64,000 bases of DNA from Rhynchosporium graminicola (taxonomy: Eukaryota > Ascomycota > Leotiomycetes > Helotiales > Ploettnerulaceae): assembly GCA_900074885.1 (NCBI GenBank), contig FJUW01000076.1, positions 186,001 through 250,000 of the forward strand. Direction: 5' to 3'. Below, piece after piece: positions 1 through 11,809 of this stretch. The translations under genes and the position numbers were made by a program. Each line of letters starts with the position of its first letter. Position 1 is the first letter of the stretch. The notes below the pieces were generated by a model that saw nothing but the letters and a program-made list of their open reading frames with translations, did not search any database and had not been told where the DNA came from.

Positions 1-2
1 TT

Positions 3-921
3 GGGGCTTTCTCGCCAGCCCTTCAACCCATTCTGATCCTTCTCACGAAACGCGAAGTTTCGAGTACAAAGCCGCTGGAACCACCGATTGGCTCTTTAAT
101 AAATGCATTGCTAAATGTGACGTTGGACGAGAAGGACAATATCGCGTTACTATTCCCCAAATCATCATCAAACATCAACGTAGATCGCTTCGTCGAGATT
201 CTCGAAAAGGGCGTAAACTTCTACGAGGACGACGAACTCGAACACAATGTCTCGCCCATCCTGCAACTACTCCGCAAAATATACGAATTCGCCCCCAAAG
301 ATGTTCAGATCCATCTACAGAACGCTCTTCTCCCTACAGAGGAAGACCGCAAGCAAATCCTCGGCCGAACAGAAACCCTCTCCTCCAAGCTCTTGCGCTT
401 CACATCCAACCCCACAACGCCTCAAGTCCGCGAGTCAATTTCAACACTCTTCTTCGACCTTTCTTCTAAGGACCCAAAGATCTTTGTACAGAATGTGGGC
501 TATGGATTCGCTTCAGGATTCCTGTTTCAGCACAACGTCCCAATTCCCGAGAATGCTCTTGAAGCTTGGAGTACGGGTAGTGAGAGTAGTAAAGAAAGAG
601 CGAGTCAAGATAGCATTAACCTCGCTGGAAGGATAAATCCGGTTACGGGCCAGTTTCTGGACATGGAAGAGAAGCACGAGGAGGTAGAAATGACTCTAGA
701 GGAGAAGGAAAGGGAGGCTGAGAAGCTGTTTGTGCTGTTTGAGAGGTATGTTTTCTTGGTTAATTTTGCCTGAGAGAATTAACAAGGGTAGAGAATATGG
801 AATGTGGCTAATCCGTGACTGAGTTAGGCTGAAGAAAACTGGCGTTATGAACGTGCAGAATCCGGTGGAGAAAGCTTTCCATGAGGGAAGATTTGAGGAA
901 TTACCTGACGATCACGAGTAG
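3..921 (+). CDS. ric8: Synembryn (Ric8), 3' part, truncated by window edge
   Basis: C-terminal 278 residues of a Ric8/synembryn-type protein, a cytosolic chaperone and guanine-nucleotide exchange factor for G-protein alpha subunits. The frame is open to the left edge, so the 5' part lies outside the window. Exons are 3-745 and 828-921, joined across a GTATGT...TTAG intron that restores FERLKKTGV. Recognition rests on the Ric8 C-terminal pattern: PLEPPIGSLINALLN near the edge, armadillo-like helices, NPVTGQ, then EEKEREAEKLFVLFERLKKTG, NPVEKAF and an acidic tail ending at TAG 919-921. The nearest downstream feature is the PQ-loop remnant 2.4 kb away. The sequence looks intact. The family is fairly certain. 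Confidence 0.85.
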
Positions 922-3353
922 AATGACAATGAGAAGTGAGTATCGCTTATGTGAGATTGGGATGATACCACAGGAGGTGGAAATCTTGATTATGTTCTTG
1001 AGATATCCAAATTCGCGAGAAGGAAGCCAGTATTTTGTCTCTCTCTAAATGTCATGCCTGGCGTTGGGGATACTGGGGATACCAATTTTTGTCTATGAGA
1101 AATTGTCAAATCGAGTTGAACTACACACTTCGTCTACGTTCTCTGGTCTCTGCAGTAGATGGCCATCTTCCTTTGCAAGTTTGCGTTTCTATGCACCCTC
1201 TCCAAATCTATAGGTTTTGCCATCCCTTTTGTCTTCCATGTTCAGTCTACCAAGCACTTCTACTACATGTGTCCTCGCCCTGCTTCTAAATCCAGCATGA
1301 GTCTAATGCTCTGCTAAGCAGCCCACAAGTTACCTCTTGGTGAAGAGCCAATCACGCGCTCCTTGTTTACTTCCCAGCATACCCAAGCTGCAAAGTTCGC
1401 CTCTCTTGCCTTACCACACGATATCGCCCATTTTAATCTTGATCCTTCGCTCTTCCTCCCTTTATCCTTCTTCACACTCTCATCACCCACAAAACCCTGT
1501 TAGAAACACAAGCTTCATTACAATATTTACAACTTCGGACATTGTATCGCTTCTCCCTCTATCTTGCTGCTACTGCGTCGGCTTCTCTTCGAAATTCCTG
1601 CTCACGCGTCTCCGAGAATAGCAGGAACATGGTGCTCGATCTCAGGTTTATTAATCTCGTTTCGCGTTTTCACTCCGTTTACCCGCCATTTGAGGAGTTC
1701 TCTAGGATAGTAGGAATCAAGCTTGAGGCCTTTTGGTCTGATCGGCTGTTTTACTTCCTTTTCTTGTTCATAGACACTGTCGTGGATTATGGTATGTTGT
1801 CGTATTTCGTTCGCTCAATTCTAGGCTTCGATTGAATGTAGCGCAGAGTGACTTCACCCTGCCTATCAATTGTACTCTGTATACTACACGTCAATAATGG
1901 TCACCATCATAGAAGTCACCGACCTCGTATGCATCCCCGATCCTACTAATCCCTTCTCGCATAACCATATCCTCTCTGGATGTATATCTCGTTGACACAC
2001 ACACACACACACACACACAAATTCAAAACGAACTCCACATCCTGCGCACCCAAACCCACATCAAAGCGACGGGCTAGACTCGCCATCTGTCCGCGGTGCC
2101 TTCTACGAACCTATAGCTCCTACATACCTATCGAGAGTCTGTAAAGCTGAGAGCGAGTCGGGACTTGAAAAAGGAAAATTCCAGGACAGTTTCCTTCTTA
2201 TGGAATTCTACGTTGGCCACTGGGAAGAGAGGAGAGAGAAGGTGGAGGAGCGTAAGTACTATTATGTAAATGACTTTATAGTCAAGAATGGACTTCGGCC
2301 AAGGATGTGGCCTACTAGTAGGCTCCAAGGCTCTTCTACCCGTCAGAAGGTTGAAGGGTACCGGTCTTTTCTTCAGCAGAAAAGAAGACATCGGAGAGGT
2401 AATGCTGTCGTTTGAAGGACCTCATAGTCGACCCCCCGTGTTGTACATTACCTTGGTACTACTCAACACTTTTATTCAGAAGGATATTTTGCTGTAGAAA
2501 ATCTTCAATTATTCTTTATTAGCTTGTGAAAGTGTCTTCGGACAAACTGTTGCTTACTTCGGAGGTTTCAATATTCTTTCTTCCTTCAAAGAGTGACATA
2601 TTTCTTGCGGGAGGATTCAGCTCGCCAGGGTTGTCGTGCAAGATACCTTAAGTTCCACAGAACCATGCTGCAAGTCTCTTTCAGGGGAAATGTGCGCCAC
2701 TTTTTATCAGCTTTGGATATTGGAGGCAAATATTTACAGATATGAAAGTTGACATTGAATGGGAACTTGGAACTATAAGGAGCAGGCATCGAGGGAAGCC
2801 TTTAGTGATTCAATACACAACGGAAATCATGATAATAGCAACAGGTATGAGCTAAATGCATTCCCAGGTTGAGAGAAGACACCTTTTCACAACTAGTAAT
2901 GAAATTTCCAACGACTCTCTCTCTGTATGTTGGAAAAGCGGCCAAGCTAGAAAAGATAACTGAGACTCGGGAAGAAGTATTTCATTTTCTACTTTAGATA
3001 TCAGAGTTTCAAATTCAGTTCTCAGGTTTCTCAGAATTCAAATTTATGATCAAGATTGACTCGGAAGAAATTACCGCTCTAGACTCGATGAATTCTTGCA
3101 GCTTTATGAGAGATTCTCTGAGCCATCATGCCGGGTATGAATACTTTGATATGGATCTGGAAAGATGTTCATTATCACGTGGATGCAAACCTACCCATTT
3201 TCCACACTGCCAAGTCGAATTCGAGAGTAAATGCTTCCCAAATATCCTCCAGTTCCAATCAAAGGAATCCAAGATATCCTGTCACATCAAATCAAACTCA
3301 AGCATTCAGCTCGTTGATTCGATCAATGTATCCGCGTATCCGTAATCACTGAA
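922..3353. other. Intergenic stretch, no supported gene
   Basis: About 2.4 kb between the ric8 stop and the PQ-loop gene. Open frames are short, low in complexity and lack recognisable motifs. The only clear structure is the CA microsatellite near 2.0 kb. A frame at 1542-1835 has one hydrophobic stretch, but I could not support it as a gene. Confidence 0.6.
1994..2020. repeat. (CA)n microsatellite
   Basis: An uninterrupted run of about 12-13 CA units in an intergenic region. CA-rich sequence here shows that this arm has not been RIP-mutated like the 20-38 kb block. Confidence 0.9.
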
Positions 3354-4395
3354 ATGGATGTCCCTGCAACTGCCAATGTTCTGGGTACAATTGGAGCAGT
3401 TTGCTGGTCAATCCAAGTAAAAAATTTCCCTCCTCCCTCCTCCATGAACACATATTAAACACCTCCAACTCACCCCACAAATCATCATCAACTACTGTCG
3501 TCACAACACGAGAGGATTATAGCGTTCCATGATGCTTCTCTGGGCTTGTGCAGGTGTCCCCTCTGGGGGCGTACAATATCGCTGGAAATTTCAATCTTGC
3601 GCTACAGATCCAGCCTCAGATATTGACGGTTTTGAGTTTGATGACCTGGATTCAGTGTTATTATTATGATGATGTAAGTTTCTTTATCTTGTGTGCCAAG
3701 GAAATGATCGGATGTCAATGTATACGTGCTGATAGGAGTAGAAATGGAGCGTGATGACATGTTTGGGGTTTGTTGCTGTGATTTGAACTTTTTTGGGAGC
3801 TCTTGAAGTCGGTCTAGTGATCGCTCTAACAGTACGCCCTCAATATTTCGACTTCCAAGGCGTTTACTAATTACTGTAGTGTGGAATCAAGAAAGACGGA
3901 GATTGGCCCGTCATCATGACGGGAGCAATCGCCACAATCCTCCTCTCAGCAGGTGTCCTGCGCCACTATTGGGACGTATACATCCATCTGACCGTCCGAG
4001 GAATCTCATTCATCTTCGTCGGTATTGACGCTGCAGGCGACGTCTTTTCTCTGGTATCTATCTGTAAGACCTTCCCCACTGCCCCTGCCTTATCGTACCA
4101 TGGAGCTAATAGACAAGCAGTCTTTCAACCTAAACTCGATTTCCTGGGAATGGTCATCTACACAACTGAGTTCGTCCTCTGGTGTGGTGTATTTGCTTCT
4201 TGTGAATACTTTAATTTGCGACCTTGGATCCGGCAGCGGCTGCGAGCAAGGAAAGAGGGTGAGGGTGGTTTGAGTGATCAGAATGGAGAGGAGAGCAATA
4301 ATGGTGTATCATATGATGCCCAGCTGCGTCAAGTTCCATCTTCTACTTCTGTATTTAGGACATCGATTTCTGTGGTAGGATCTGGGAGTAACTAA
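3354..4395 (+). pseudogene. PQ-loop repeat membrane protein, decayed
   Basis: Related to fungal PQ-loop membrane proteins, seven-helix transporters resembling vacuolar amino-acid exporters. Segments in order: ATG 3354 with an N-terminal helix ending CWSIQ; a PQ motif segment (PQIIINYCRHNTRGL) at about 3475-3519; SMMLLWACAGVP; PLGAYNIAGNFNLALQIQPQ (second PQ); KWSVMTCLGF; GIKKDGDWPVIMTGA; and a C-terminal pair of helices with FFQPKLDFLG. Later introns (3880 acceptor; 4064-4125 region) look normal. The body is broken: TAG at 3520-3522 inside the first PQ-loop segment, an extra C in the CCCC run near 3558-3561, and a TGA near 3785 between VAVI and TFLGAL. An intron 3417-3553 would skip the first lesions but would remove the first PQ loop, and the TGA would remain. 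Most likely a recent pseudogene; assembly error is the alternative. Confidence 0.7.
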
Positions 4396-5487
4396 GATTG
4401 ACGAGAGCCAGGGAAAGGTACAGTTTCACTTCCACAGCCTGCGCACAGCCCAGGAAAAATTTCAAGGTCCAGACTATGATTATATTCGGGATTCCATTTC
4501 TGAGAGCATGGAGTTACTGCTTTGTATCTTCAGAGCTCGGTGCAATGGCTGGCTGCATGGCATCCGACAAACAAGAGGCGGTAGTGTAGCGAAACGGTGA
4601 CAAGATAAAGAGAGAAAAGAGAACCTAAGCAGCTGTGAATGCGGCAGAAAGGCTTCACTGTGTCACGTCGGGGTAGTGCCTATATCAGGCCCAATGTAGA
4701 AGAAACATGGGAGATGGGGGCAATATCACGCCTGGATATGATTGGTTTGGATGGAAATGAAGATGGAGATGAGGTGCGCGTAGTACTTCGACAGACATCT
4801 CTCTCATTCTCTACATATGACATCTCTGCGGCGTCGAATATTTTTTTAGTCTTGAATAATACTGCTTTATCTGTTCCGAATGCTAGCTTCAAATTCAACA
4901 GTTTCTTACCGGTCTCTGGCGACATTGCCGAAGTTGCGTGCCTTCATAGCCCTCCTATTGGCTCGCAGTAATTAGGTTGGAAAAATTCTGTTAAGAGAAG
5001 ACTGCTGCTGAATTGTCACTTTCGTTAGGCTGTAAAATTGAACATGTTCGCCTAGATAGTTGACGACAGTACACGAAGAAACACTGTATTGAACATCAAT
5101 CAGTGTTTTTCTTGTATGTGATGCCAGTAGAATCCATCTGTCTGAAAATAGCATTCTCAAGGGTTTCAACTTGATACCATCAACTCACTCATGAGGGGGT
5201 GCATTGAGGTATTATTCGGTATAGCTTGAGTTTACATGCCTGTCCGATACCTCGAGTCTGCAGGTACGAGCATGCTTCTCATTGTACAATCCAGCATTAG
5301 ACAAGCTGCACAGATCATCTTACCACTTATAATCCACTGCTCACCAGAACTCTCCGCAGTAGCCAGTTACACAAGTAGAGGCTCTAGACTCCTTACACTC
5401 TGAGCTCTCCGTCGCAATCACCCGCTCTGGTAGCTCTCCCATTGTCACCATCCCCTAAAGTCCGAGAAATGCCAACAAATTCTCTAG
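4396..5487. other. Intergenic stretch, nothing recognised
   Basis: About 1.1 kb between the PQ-loop remnant and the minus-strand hypothetical gene. It contains only short open frames without motifs or plausible splice structure. Confidence 0.55.
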
Positions 5488-6156
5488 CTACAACCCTGAA
5501 TATCTCCCGCCCTCACCCAATCCTTTGCCATAACAGACTCGTTTGCGGGGCAAACCGGGGTTGAACTTCGGAGATTTGCCATGGCCACTCTCCTCCTCAT
5601 CGTCTGATGCCTCGGAAATCTCACGATAAGCTGCATCAGCCCGATACGGTTCAGCTTCTCGAAGGTGTTTCAGAGATTCTGCTCTGGGACTCGTGGGCAG
5701 CAAGGTATTACTAGCAGGCGCTTCTTGATCTCTGTTTGTATTGAGCGGAGGAGTTGATGGTTGTAATGTGGCTGTGGATTTTGATGTCGTGGTTGAGGAA
5801 TCTGCTTGTTGCGAGGCATGTCCTGGGTCTTTCAATGGGTTTGTGTGTGATTGAGGATATGTCCTAATTTTGAGACCCGATCGAGACAGAGATTCAGACA
5901 ACTCGCGTTTGCGCTTCATGGAGGCAGGAGTCTTCTCATCCTGGGAGCGATCGATTCGGCGGGATTCAATCTGTGGAAATTTGACCCGTGGAGCAGGTGG
6001 GAACTCGAAGATCGGTCTACTGTGCGGTTGTATCTGCAGAGGCTCGACTTGCACCAGGCTGGGTTGGTAAGCCATGGCTTCTTGTGGTGACAATACGTAA
6101 TAGTACGAGAGCTTCGCAGATGGTGTGGTAGCTGCGTAGTTTGACCTTTGCTCCAC
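5488..6156 (-). CDS. Hypothetical low-complexity protein, 222 aa
   Basis: A single uninterrupted frame starting MEQRSNYAATTPSAKLSYYY. The protein is rich in Ser, Pro, Thr and charged residues and is predicted to be disordered. It has a basic patch (MKRKRELSESLSRSGLKIR, about residues 79-97) that could act as a nuclear localisation signal, then an acidic stretch (SDDEEESGHGKS, about 184-195) and a C-terminal PRKRVCYGKG. There is no signal peptide and no membrane helix. I do not recognise a family. The length of the frame in an otherwise stop-rich region and its unbroken state are the main arguments that it is a gene. Confidence 0.5.
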   Translation of the reverse strand: MEQRSNYAATTPSAKLSYYYVLSPQEAMAYQPSLVQVEPLQIQPHSRPIFEFPPAPRVKFPQIESRRIDRSQDEKTPASMKRKRELSESLSRSGLKIRTYPQSHTNPLKDPGHASQQADSSTTTSKSTATLQPSTPPLNTNRDQEAPASNTLLPTSPRAESLKHLREAEPYRADAAYREISEASDDEEESGHGKSPKFNPGLPRKRVCYGKGLGEGGRYSGL

Positions 6157-6560
6157 TAGAAGGAAGCTGAAGGTAAAGGCTCGAAGATTTCTAGAAGGCG
6201 TGCGGCGGCTTCAGAGGTTGGTCCTGACCGCGATACGTAGAGTGGCCTTTGATCCTATACCGACGCGAAGCAAGGTATTTGGGATTTCGCGCGTAAGAGG
6301 CGCCTCAGAAGTCCAAGTGGCTGTCGCGTCGGTGTGTTTGGCGGCGATGATCCGTAAAACGCAGAACGTGGACTGGATATCGTAAATATTGCCGCATCGG
6401 ACTGCGGATGGCAGAATGTTTTCCCGGAAGATCTGGAGGTAAAGAGCGCAGCTAGCTTCGTGCGTATCGTTAATAATTCCTCTCCTGAGTAAATATTGCA
6501 AGCGAGCCCCACACTTGCTAATTTCAACCGAAGCCTGCTCCAGGGCAGAGGGCTCCCTCT

Positions 6561-7600
6561 TTACATCAACGATCTTTCATATCCATCTAAAATCTTCTTA
6601 TCTCTATACTTCTCATACAAAACCGTCTTATTCCTCTTCGCATCTCTGAAAGCCTTGTTCTCTTTCCCACCACCAACGCCATTCAACGCATCAGCAGTTG
6701 GGCTCAGCAACAAGCTCATACTGAGATGTCCATCTGGTCTAACCATAACTCGATTTGTCAAGACTGCTACAACTATAATGAACAGGAAATGACAACCATA
6801 AATCAAACTGATGATTAGATAGCAGAATTTCGGATGTCCAACCTGCAGACAAATAAATGCCTCGCATGGGTGCGGTACCCACATTGTCAGTATATGGGTT
6901 ATTTATCGTAGCATCAACAATAACCCCTATCGCAAATACTGAAATCATGTTCCCGACTTCAACCGTACTACCATTGGCTAATATTACCCAGAAACTGGCT
7001 CTCGGATAGATTTGCACGGCAAATCCCAAATCGTCCCTATAGCCGACCTGGGCGATCGAAGCAGTAGCAATCTGAATCATGTTGTCGGAGATAAAGGAAA
7101 CATTATCAGGGTACACCCTTGGTAACATTGCAAACGTAGTACTACGATTGGGTGTCTGATGCCTCAAAAGCTTCGACACTAGAGCATCGTTTGCCGTCTC
7201 CGCATAGGTAAAATTCTCCTGTAAGATATGTCATCGAGTTCATCACGGTCTTGAAGACTGTCATATACCGAGGTTTTCTATCACCGAGTCACCCATCATC
7301 CTGTTGCCATTTTTAGACGCGATATGATGCACAGATGTAGGTAGTGTTAATGATTCGAGGCGTATAGTCTGAAAACTCCGTTGTTAGGGAGTCAGAGAAG
7401 GTGTGCTGAGCGGAATACTTGTCGGCGTTGTAGAACAGCATAGAGGCGTCAGTGTTGTGAACGTGACTTGCTACAGGAACAGCCCCATATTCTGTTGATT
7501 GCACTCCATAAATCCAGCTCAAAGCATCAAATCTATACAAATGAGAACGTTCTGATAGAGGGATGGATTTCTTACGGATGAGCAGTGTACTCTTCATCAT
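6561..7600 (-). pseudogene. Fungal integral membrane protein, broken
   Basis: Three minus-strand segments read as parts of one protein. 7313-7600 carries YGAVPVASHVHNTDASMLFY and ends INTTYICASYRV. 6890-7140 contains LPRVYPDNVSFISDNMIQIA and FWVILANGSTVEVGN. 6561-6850 has one strong membrane helix (FCYLIISLIYGCHFLFIIVV), then GHLSMSLLLSPTADALNGVG and a Lys-rich tail. The order and the single C-terminal helix resemble uncharacterised large fungal membrane proteins with an extracellular domain. A short intron (GTACCG...CTGCAG) may join the last two segments, but stops and frame changes separate the first two. Upstream exons, expected above 7600, are not recognisable. I call it a truncated, decayed gene; the function is unknown. 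Confidence 0.4.
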
Positions 7601-9176
7601 GGATAGAGGGTTTTGATGTCAACTTGCTCTGGGGAATAAAGTTTCCCAAGAGCTGGTACTGAAACTTTCTGGCTTGGTATTATCTTTACGGCTTTGTAGT
7701 CAAGATCGAAGCTTTATGTCAGTGAAAGCATCGCGATACCGGCTTGCGCAAGCTACAGCTATCAGTCGGTTCACCTGGGTAGAAGCGACACTTACCAGGT
7801 TTTTTCACAAGCAACCAGAATACACATCCCAAAATGACCAATGGCCTTCGCGCAAACATATCCGCCTCACAATCCCGCAGTGATCAACCATCTGAACGAA
7901 CTCCCAATCAAAATGTGTCGCAGTTGTTTTTCGGAATGGTCTTTATGAGGAATAAAGATATTCGACGTATCGAATGTATCTATTTTGTTCATTGGATCGT
8001 GGAAGAAGGAGTGCATTTCTGGTTCTACGAAGGTTAGACTTGCTAAGAAACTCTAGGAGTATGACACACGGGACGTGTTGTTACTAGAACATATCGAGTA
8101 CATTGTATAATTACTCTGCCCATGACCCACAGGCTCTGGTCTTCTCAAAGCCATCTCAAACTCAGCGTCTCCTAGATCGCCATGAGTCTGATTCTGATTT
8201 GGACCGTGTGAATGGAATGGGCTGGATAGACGCGGAGATTCTGAATGTTCTTTCGTCGTCAAGTGGAGAGAAGCCGGCCACTGGGACATAGTATGGTTCG
8301 ACTGATTATGACATGTCTGCTTGGTCAAGATGTTCCTGGCGATGGTTTCAGTTCTACGCATGTTATTGAGCTAGATCTGATGGTGGCACAGGAAGATAGG
8401 CTTGCCATGACGCATTCGAGGCCCTGGTGCCTTCTACCATACGGAATACACAGTCGGGGGCCAGAACGAGGCTGGTCAGTAATCGCAGAGATTTGATGCA
8501 TGAGTGAGGACGAATTGGGAATGTAGGGATGCGGCTGAAGGAGGATAGGAGGCATCCGAGGGAAGAGAGTTCATCGAGCAGATTGGGGCTGACATTGAGT
8601 CTCACTGATGTGACATGCTGGAGGAGCAGATGAGTACGAGTGAAGTAAATTCGTCGTTGTTGAGTAGATACAGTGATTAGTGGGAGATCCGGCCGGGCCT
8701 CGTATGATTCACAATGATGACTACTGCCTCTCAAAGTAGGGTGAGATGAAGTTTATTGGTGGCGCTGATCAGGCAGTACGACTGGTTTACAGTTGTCGTT
8801 CACGAGACACCTCTTGCGTGCAACCGGAGAGGTTAGTGAGGTTGTTCATTTGTAGGAAGATGCGACTGCACAAGAAGCATGTTCTGCTGTCACGTGACTT
8901 GACCAAGACTTGTTCCCCTCCCCATCTCATTTCCAATAGCGGTCCAAGGAGCTTCGTCACATTCGACATACTATCGGTAGGCTTGCAGCGGCAGGTCTCA
9001 AAGGGGAAAAGAGATGAATTTAATTTGATACAGGTACTTGGAGTGACATGTGTGTGTGCCTTGTGGCCTCATGTCCTTTAACCTTGTTCCGTGGAATTCG
9101 ATTCTCCATTCCCATTGAGCAAGGCAACTTAAGCAAGACACTCACCCCAATGACTTGATCAGTTTCTGACGATCTC
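7601..9176. other. Stretch without a supported gene
   Basis: Only short competing frames on both strands. A minus-strand frame at 8363-8734 is Leu/Ser-rich and slightly leucine-repeat-like, but it has no start context and no motif, so I do not call it. This is probably decayed sequence like its neighbours. Confidence 0.45.
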
Positions 9177-9278
9177 ATGCAAATCCTGAACCATAAAAAT
9201 CTATCCTCCGAATACTTTGCCAACAAACCCGTGCCACCAAGGCGCTTCTGCTTCAATACGTACTCGGCTCTTTTTCTC

Positions 9279-10401
9279 ATGTCTTCGCTTTTTCGACTTG
9301 GACAAGTCCTTCGAGGGAAATTGGGAAAGTACACCATCACAAAAGAAATCCAAGATACTGTCTGGTTCGCAAAGTAAGTTTATGCAATTATAAGGTCATT
9401 TGTGTATGACGAAGAGGTCACTAATCACTCCACATAGAAACCAGGCCAGCGAATCTGTAGTTATTAAAGGAGTCCATGGGCATCCACGAGTGAAAACGAA
9501 CGAGATATCCTCAAACGCTTTCAGGATCGGACTCCTTACTTGCGGCCAGTAATTGACGAGATTGAGGAGCCGTCTGATCCTCCAACGATTGTTTTAAAGT
9601 ATCTCCACGACCATCTCCTAAATGCATCAATTGAGAAGACCCTGAACCGACAAGAACTGAAGTTCATCTCAAGACGCATACTTGAAGCTTTGAAAGTGCT
9701 CCATGACGAAACCTATGTACACACAGGTATGAGTTTTATCTTTTTCCTCGCCTGAAGTCTTACTGACCCCAAGGTTGAAGACGTCAAACTTGACAATGTC
9801 CTCGTAAACTATAGAGACGGGGATATTCGTTTCTCGGATGTCCAACTCGGTGATCTTGGTGGCGCGTATCCTGCAGATTCCAAGTTCGCCCAAGAAGGCA
9901 CGCCGGTCGGGGCGCCTATGTGGACTAGTCCGGAAGTTATTATGGAAACTCCTTGGAATACCGCAACCGATATATGGTCTTTTGGGACTGTGGTGCGTTT
10001 GAATTCTAACTCGAAAGCAGATAAAGAGTGCTAATCTCCCTTCACAGCTTATAAGTCTCATCTATGGCGGAAATTTCAACCTTTTTCGCCCCCGTACCGT
10101 CTCTGTTGACCATGAAGAATACGGATTGGAGGTCCTCAAACAGCAATTCCGATATTTTGGTCCGTTCCCGGCGAAATACGAAGAAATTGCGAGTCCACAG
10201 ACCATCGCGGCCATTTTGTACCTCATGGAAGAGATTCCTCAATCAAAAACAACACCATTTCATAGAACCACGGCGAAAGAGGTCTGCACGGAGGACAAAG
10301 AGTTTATTGGGAAAATCATGATGCTAGATTGGAGGGACAGGCCGACTGCGGCAGAGCTTTTGAAGGATGAGTGGTTCAAGGAAGATTCAAAGGAGGAGTA
10401 A
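9279..10401 (+). pseudogene. Protein kinase domain gene with a one-base frameshift
   Basis: Exons 9279-9373, 9438-9726, 9781-9992 and 10048-10401, all joined by GT/AG introns that keep the kinase pattern. Visible landmarks: glycine-rich region replaced by LGKYTITKEIQDTVWFAK; lysine in VVIKGV; catalytic loop HTDVKLDNVL (HTD instead of HRD); LGDLGGA (DLG instead of DFG); WTSPEV (SPE instead of APE); ATDIWSFG; RDRPTAAELLKDEWF. It belongs to a fungal group of small divergent kinases. Near 9493-9496 a run of four A must have been five: one missing base breaks the frame between HGHPRV and ERDILKRFQDR. Without the missing base the chain would be about 310 residues. ATG 9177 in the same frame is an alternative start. 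Pseudogene, or a homopolymer sequencing error. Confidence 0.65.
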
Positions 10402-11139
10402 ACGAATGTTCGGAATACAAATTTTCCCGATATATTGAATCCAACTTAGAATTTCTTATGAGATTTGTGTAGTCCAAGCGGTGGAAAATGACTTCACCTC
10501 GAGTTGTCCACCATGAACCAATCACCATCAACCTTGCTGTAAAAGTACTTCGAGGGGTGCAACGTGCGCAGCTTTCCAAAATAGGAGCGGTCTATTCTAT
10601 ATTTTCACATTATGCAACAGCAGCATCTCGGCAAATGCAAGGGACCGGTGGTTTCTGTAAGTTCAGTGGGAGAACTGTCACCAAATTGAACGAGAGTAAC
10701 TTGCGGAAGCTTAAGCGCAATAAATAACAGATGGACAGACTCTCAATTAGCAAACAGACAGCCTGCAAAGATAAAGTTCTCCCAAGTGTGGGAAGTAGCC
10801 AAGTCACTCTCAAATACCATAGATCCTAGCGCATGAAATGTATCAAATGATAACAACGAGCTCGACCTTCACTTCTTCTCACAGTTCTCACTTACTCGTT
10901 CTTGTTACTCGTAAATATCGTAATACAACCTCCATGCTCGCTGAAAGCATATAGCGAGGCTTTGTGTGAATACTCTACCAGATTTTTTTTTGGAATACAT
11001 GCTGGTGCTGGTTGGCAAAAGATATCCATGACGAAAAATTCTCTTTGGTCTCAAACCACGTTTGAAAGCCGGGCATTCCTCATTGTTATGCCCGTCTCAG
11101 ATTTCAGGGCTCATGTTACATTGTCCACATCACTCATCA
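10402..11139. other. Intergenic stretch, nothing recognised
   Basis: Short frames only; the longest (10488-10727 plus) has no motif, no signal sequence and no neighbouring exon that would extend it. Confidence 0.5.
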
Positions 11140-11400
11140 CCTACTACTTTATCAAACCCTTTTTCTTCTTTTTGATCGGAGCAGCCTCTTCGACAGCCGG
11201 AATAGCATTGACAACCTTCTTTCTCTTGATCACAGAGACAACTTCCTGGATCACATCATCCTCAACTACACATTCTTGGCTAGCGATTCTTCTCCTTCAA
11301 CTGCTGGGCCGTCGGCAGCTTTACAGGTTATACCAGCTCCACCCAGGTCGAGGCCAGCTATGCCAGCCCAGTCGATTTCTTGTTTGGGTAGTGGAGGGGC
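11140..11400 (-). pseudogene. Coding remnant with acidic and poly-lysine segments
   Basis: Read on the minus strand, about 11275-11400 gives LPKQEIDWAGIAGLDLGGAG followed by GPAVEGEESLAKN. After a change of frame near 11270, 11150-11265 gives VEDDVIQEVVSVIKRKK, VNAIPAVEEAAP and IKKKKKG. The two pieces look like one charged, disordered C-terminal region split by a frameshift. I recognise no family. It fits the pattern of gene decay in this arm. Confidence 0.3.
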
Positions 11401-11580
11401 TAGACTGACAAGGCGACTACCGAATATTGTCAGGTTTTTGTATGATAATAATCAGATTGAGAGTGAGGAATATAGAGGCAATAAGAAAGAACCCTAGACT
11501 GACCAAGATATAGAAAGGTAAATATTCTTACTAAAGCTTTCAAGACTTGCCAACCAAGTGAGGCTCCACTAGAGCCAATA

Positions 11581-11809
11581 ATAACAACGGAGGCCAAGCT
11601 GAGGAAGATGGATGCTACGTCATTGAACGAAAATGAGACCGAGTAAGTTGAAACGCGACATGCGACTACTTCAGCGATTGTGATTTCTTTACCAGAGCCA
11701 ATATTTTGTAGTGATAAGGTTAAAGAGGACCTAGGTGAAGTGGATAAGGAGACAGAGGAACATGCTGCTGACTTGACGGACGAGCAGAGTGAAGTCCAGA
11801 TAGGTTGAA
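11581..11809 (+). pseudogene. Acidic coding-like fragment
   Basis: Plus-strand pieces ending MDATSLNENETE and, after a possible GTAAGT intron, VKEDLGEVDKETEEHAADLT followed by a short tail to a stop at about 11809. The amino-acid composition (Glu/Asp-rich, no hydrophobic core) is coding-like, but I could not find a start or upstream exons. Only a remnant can be supported. Confidence 0.22.
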
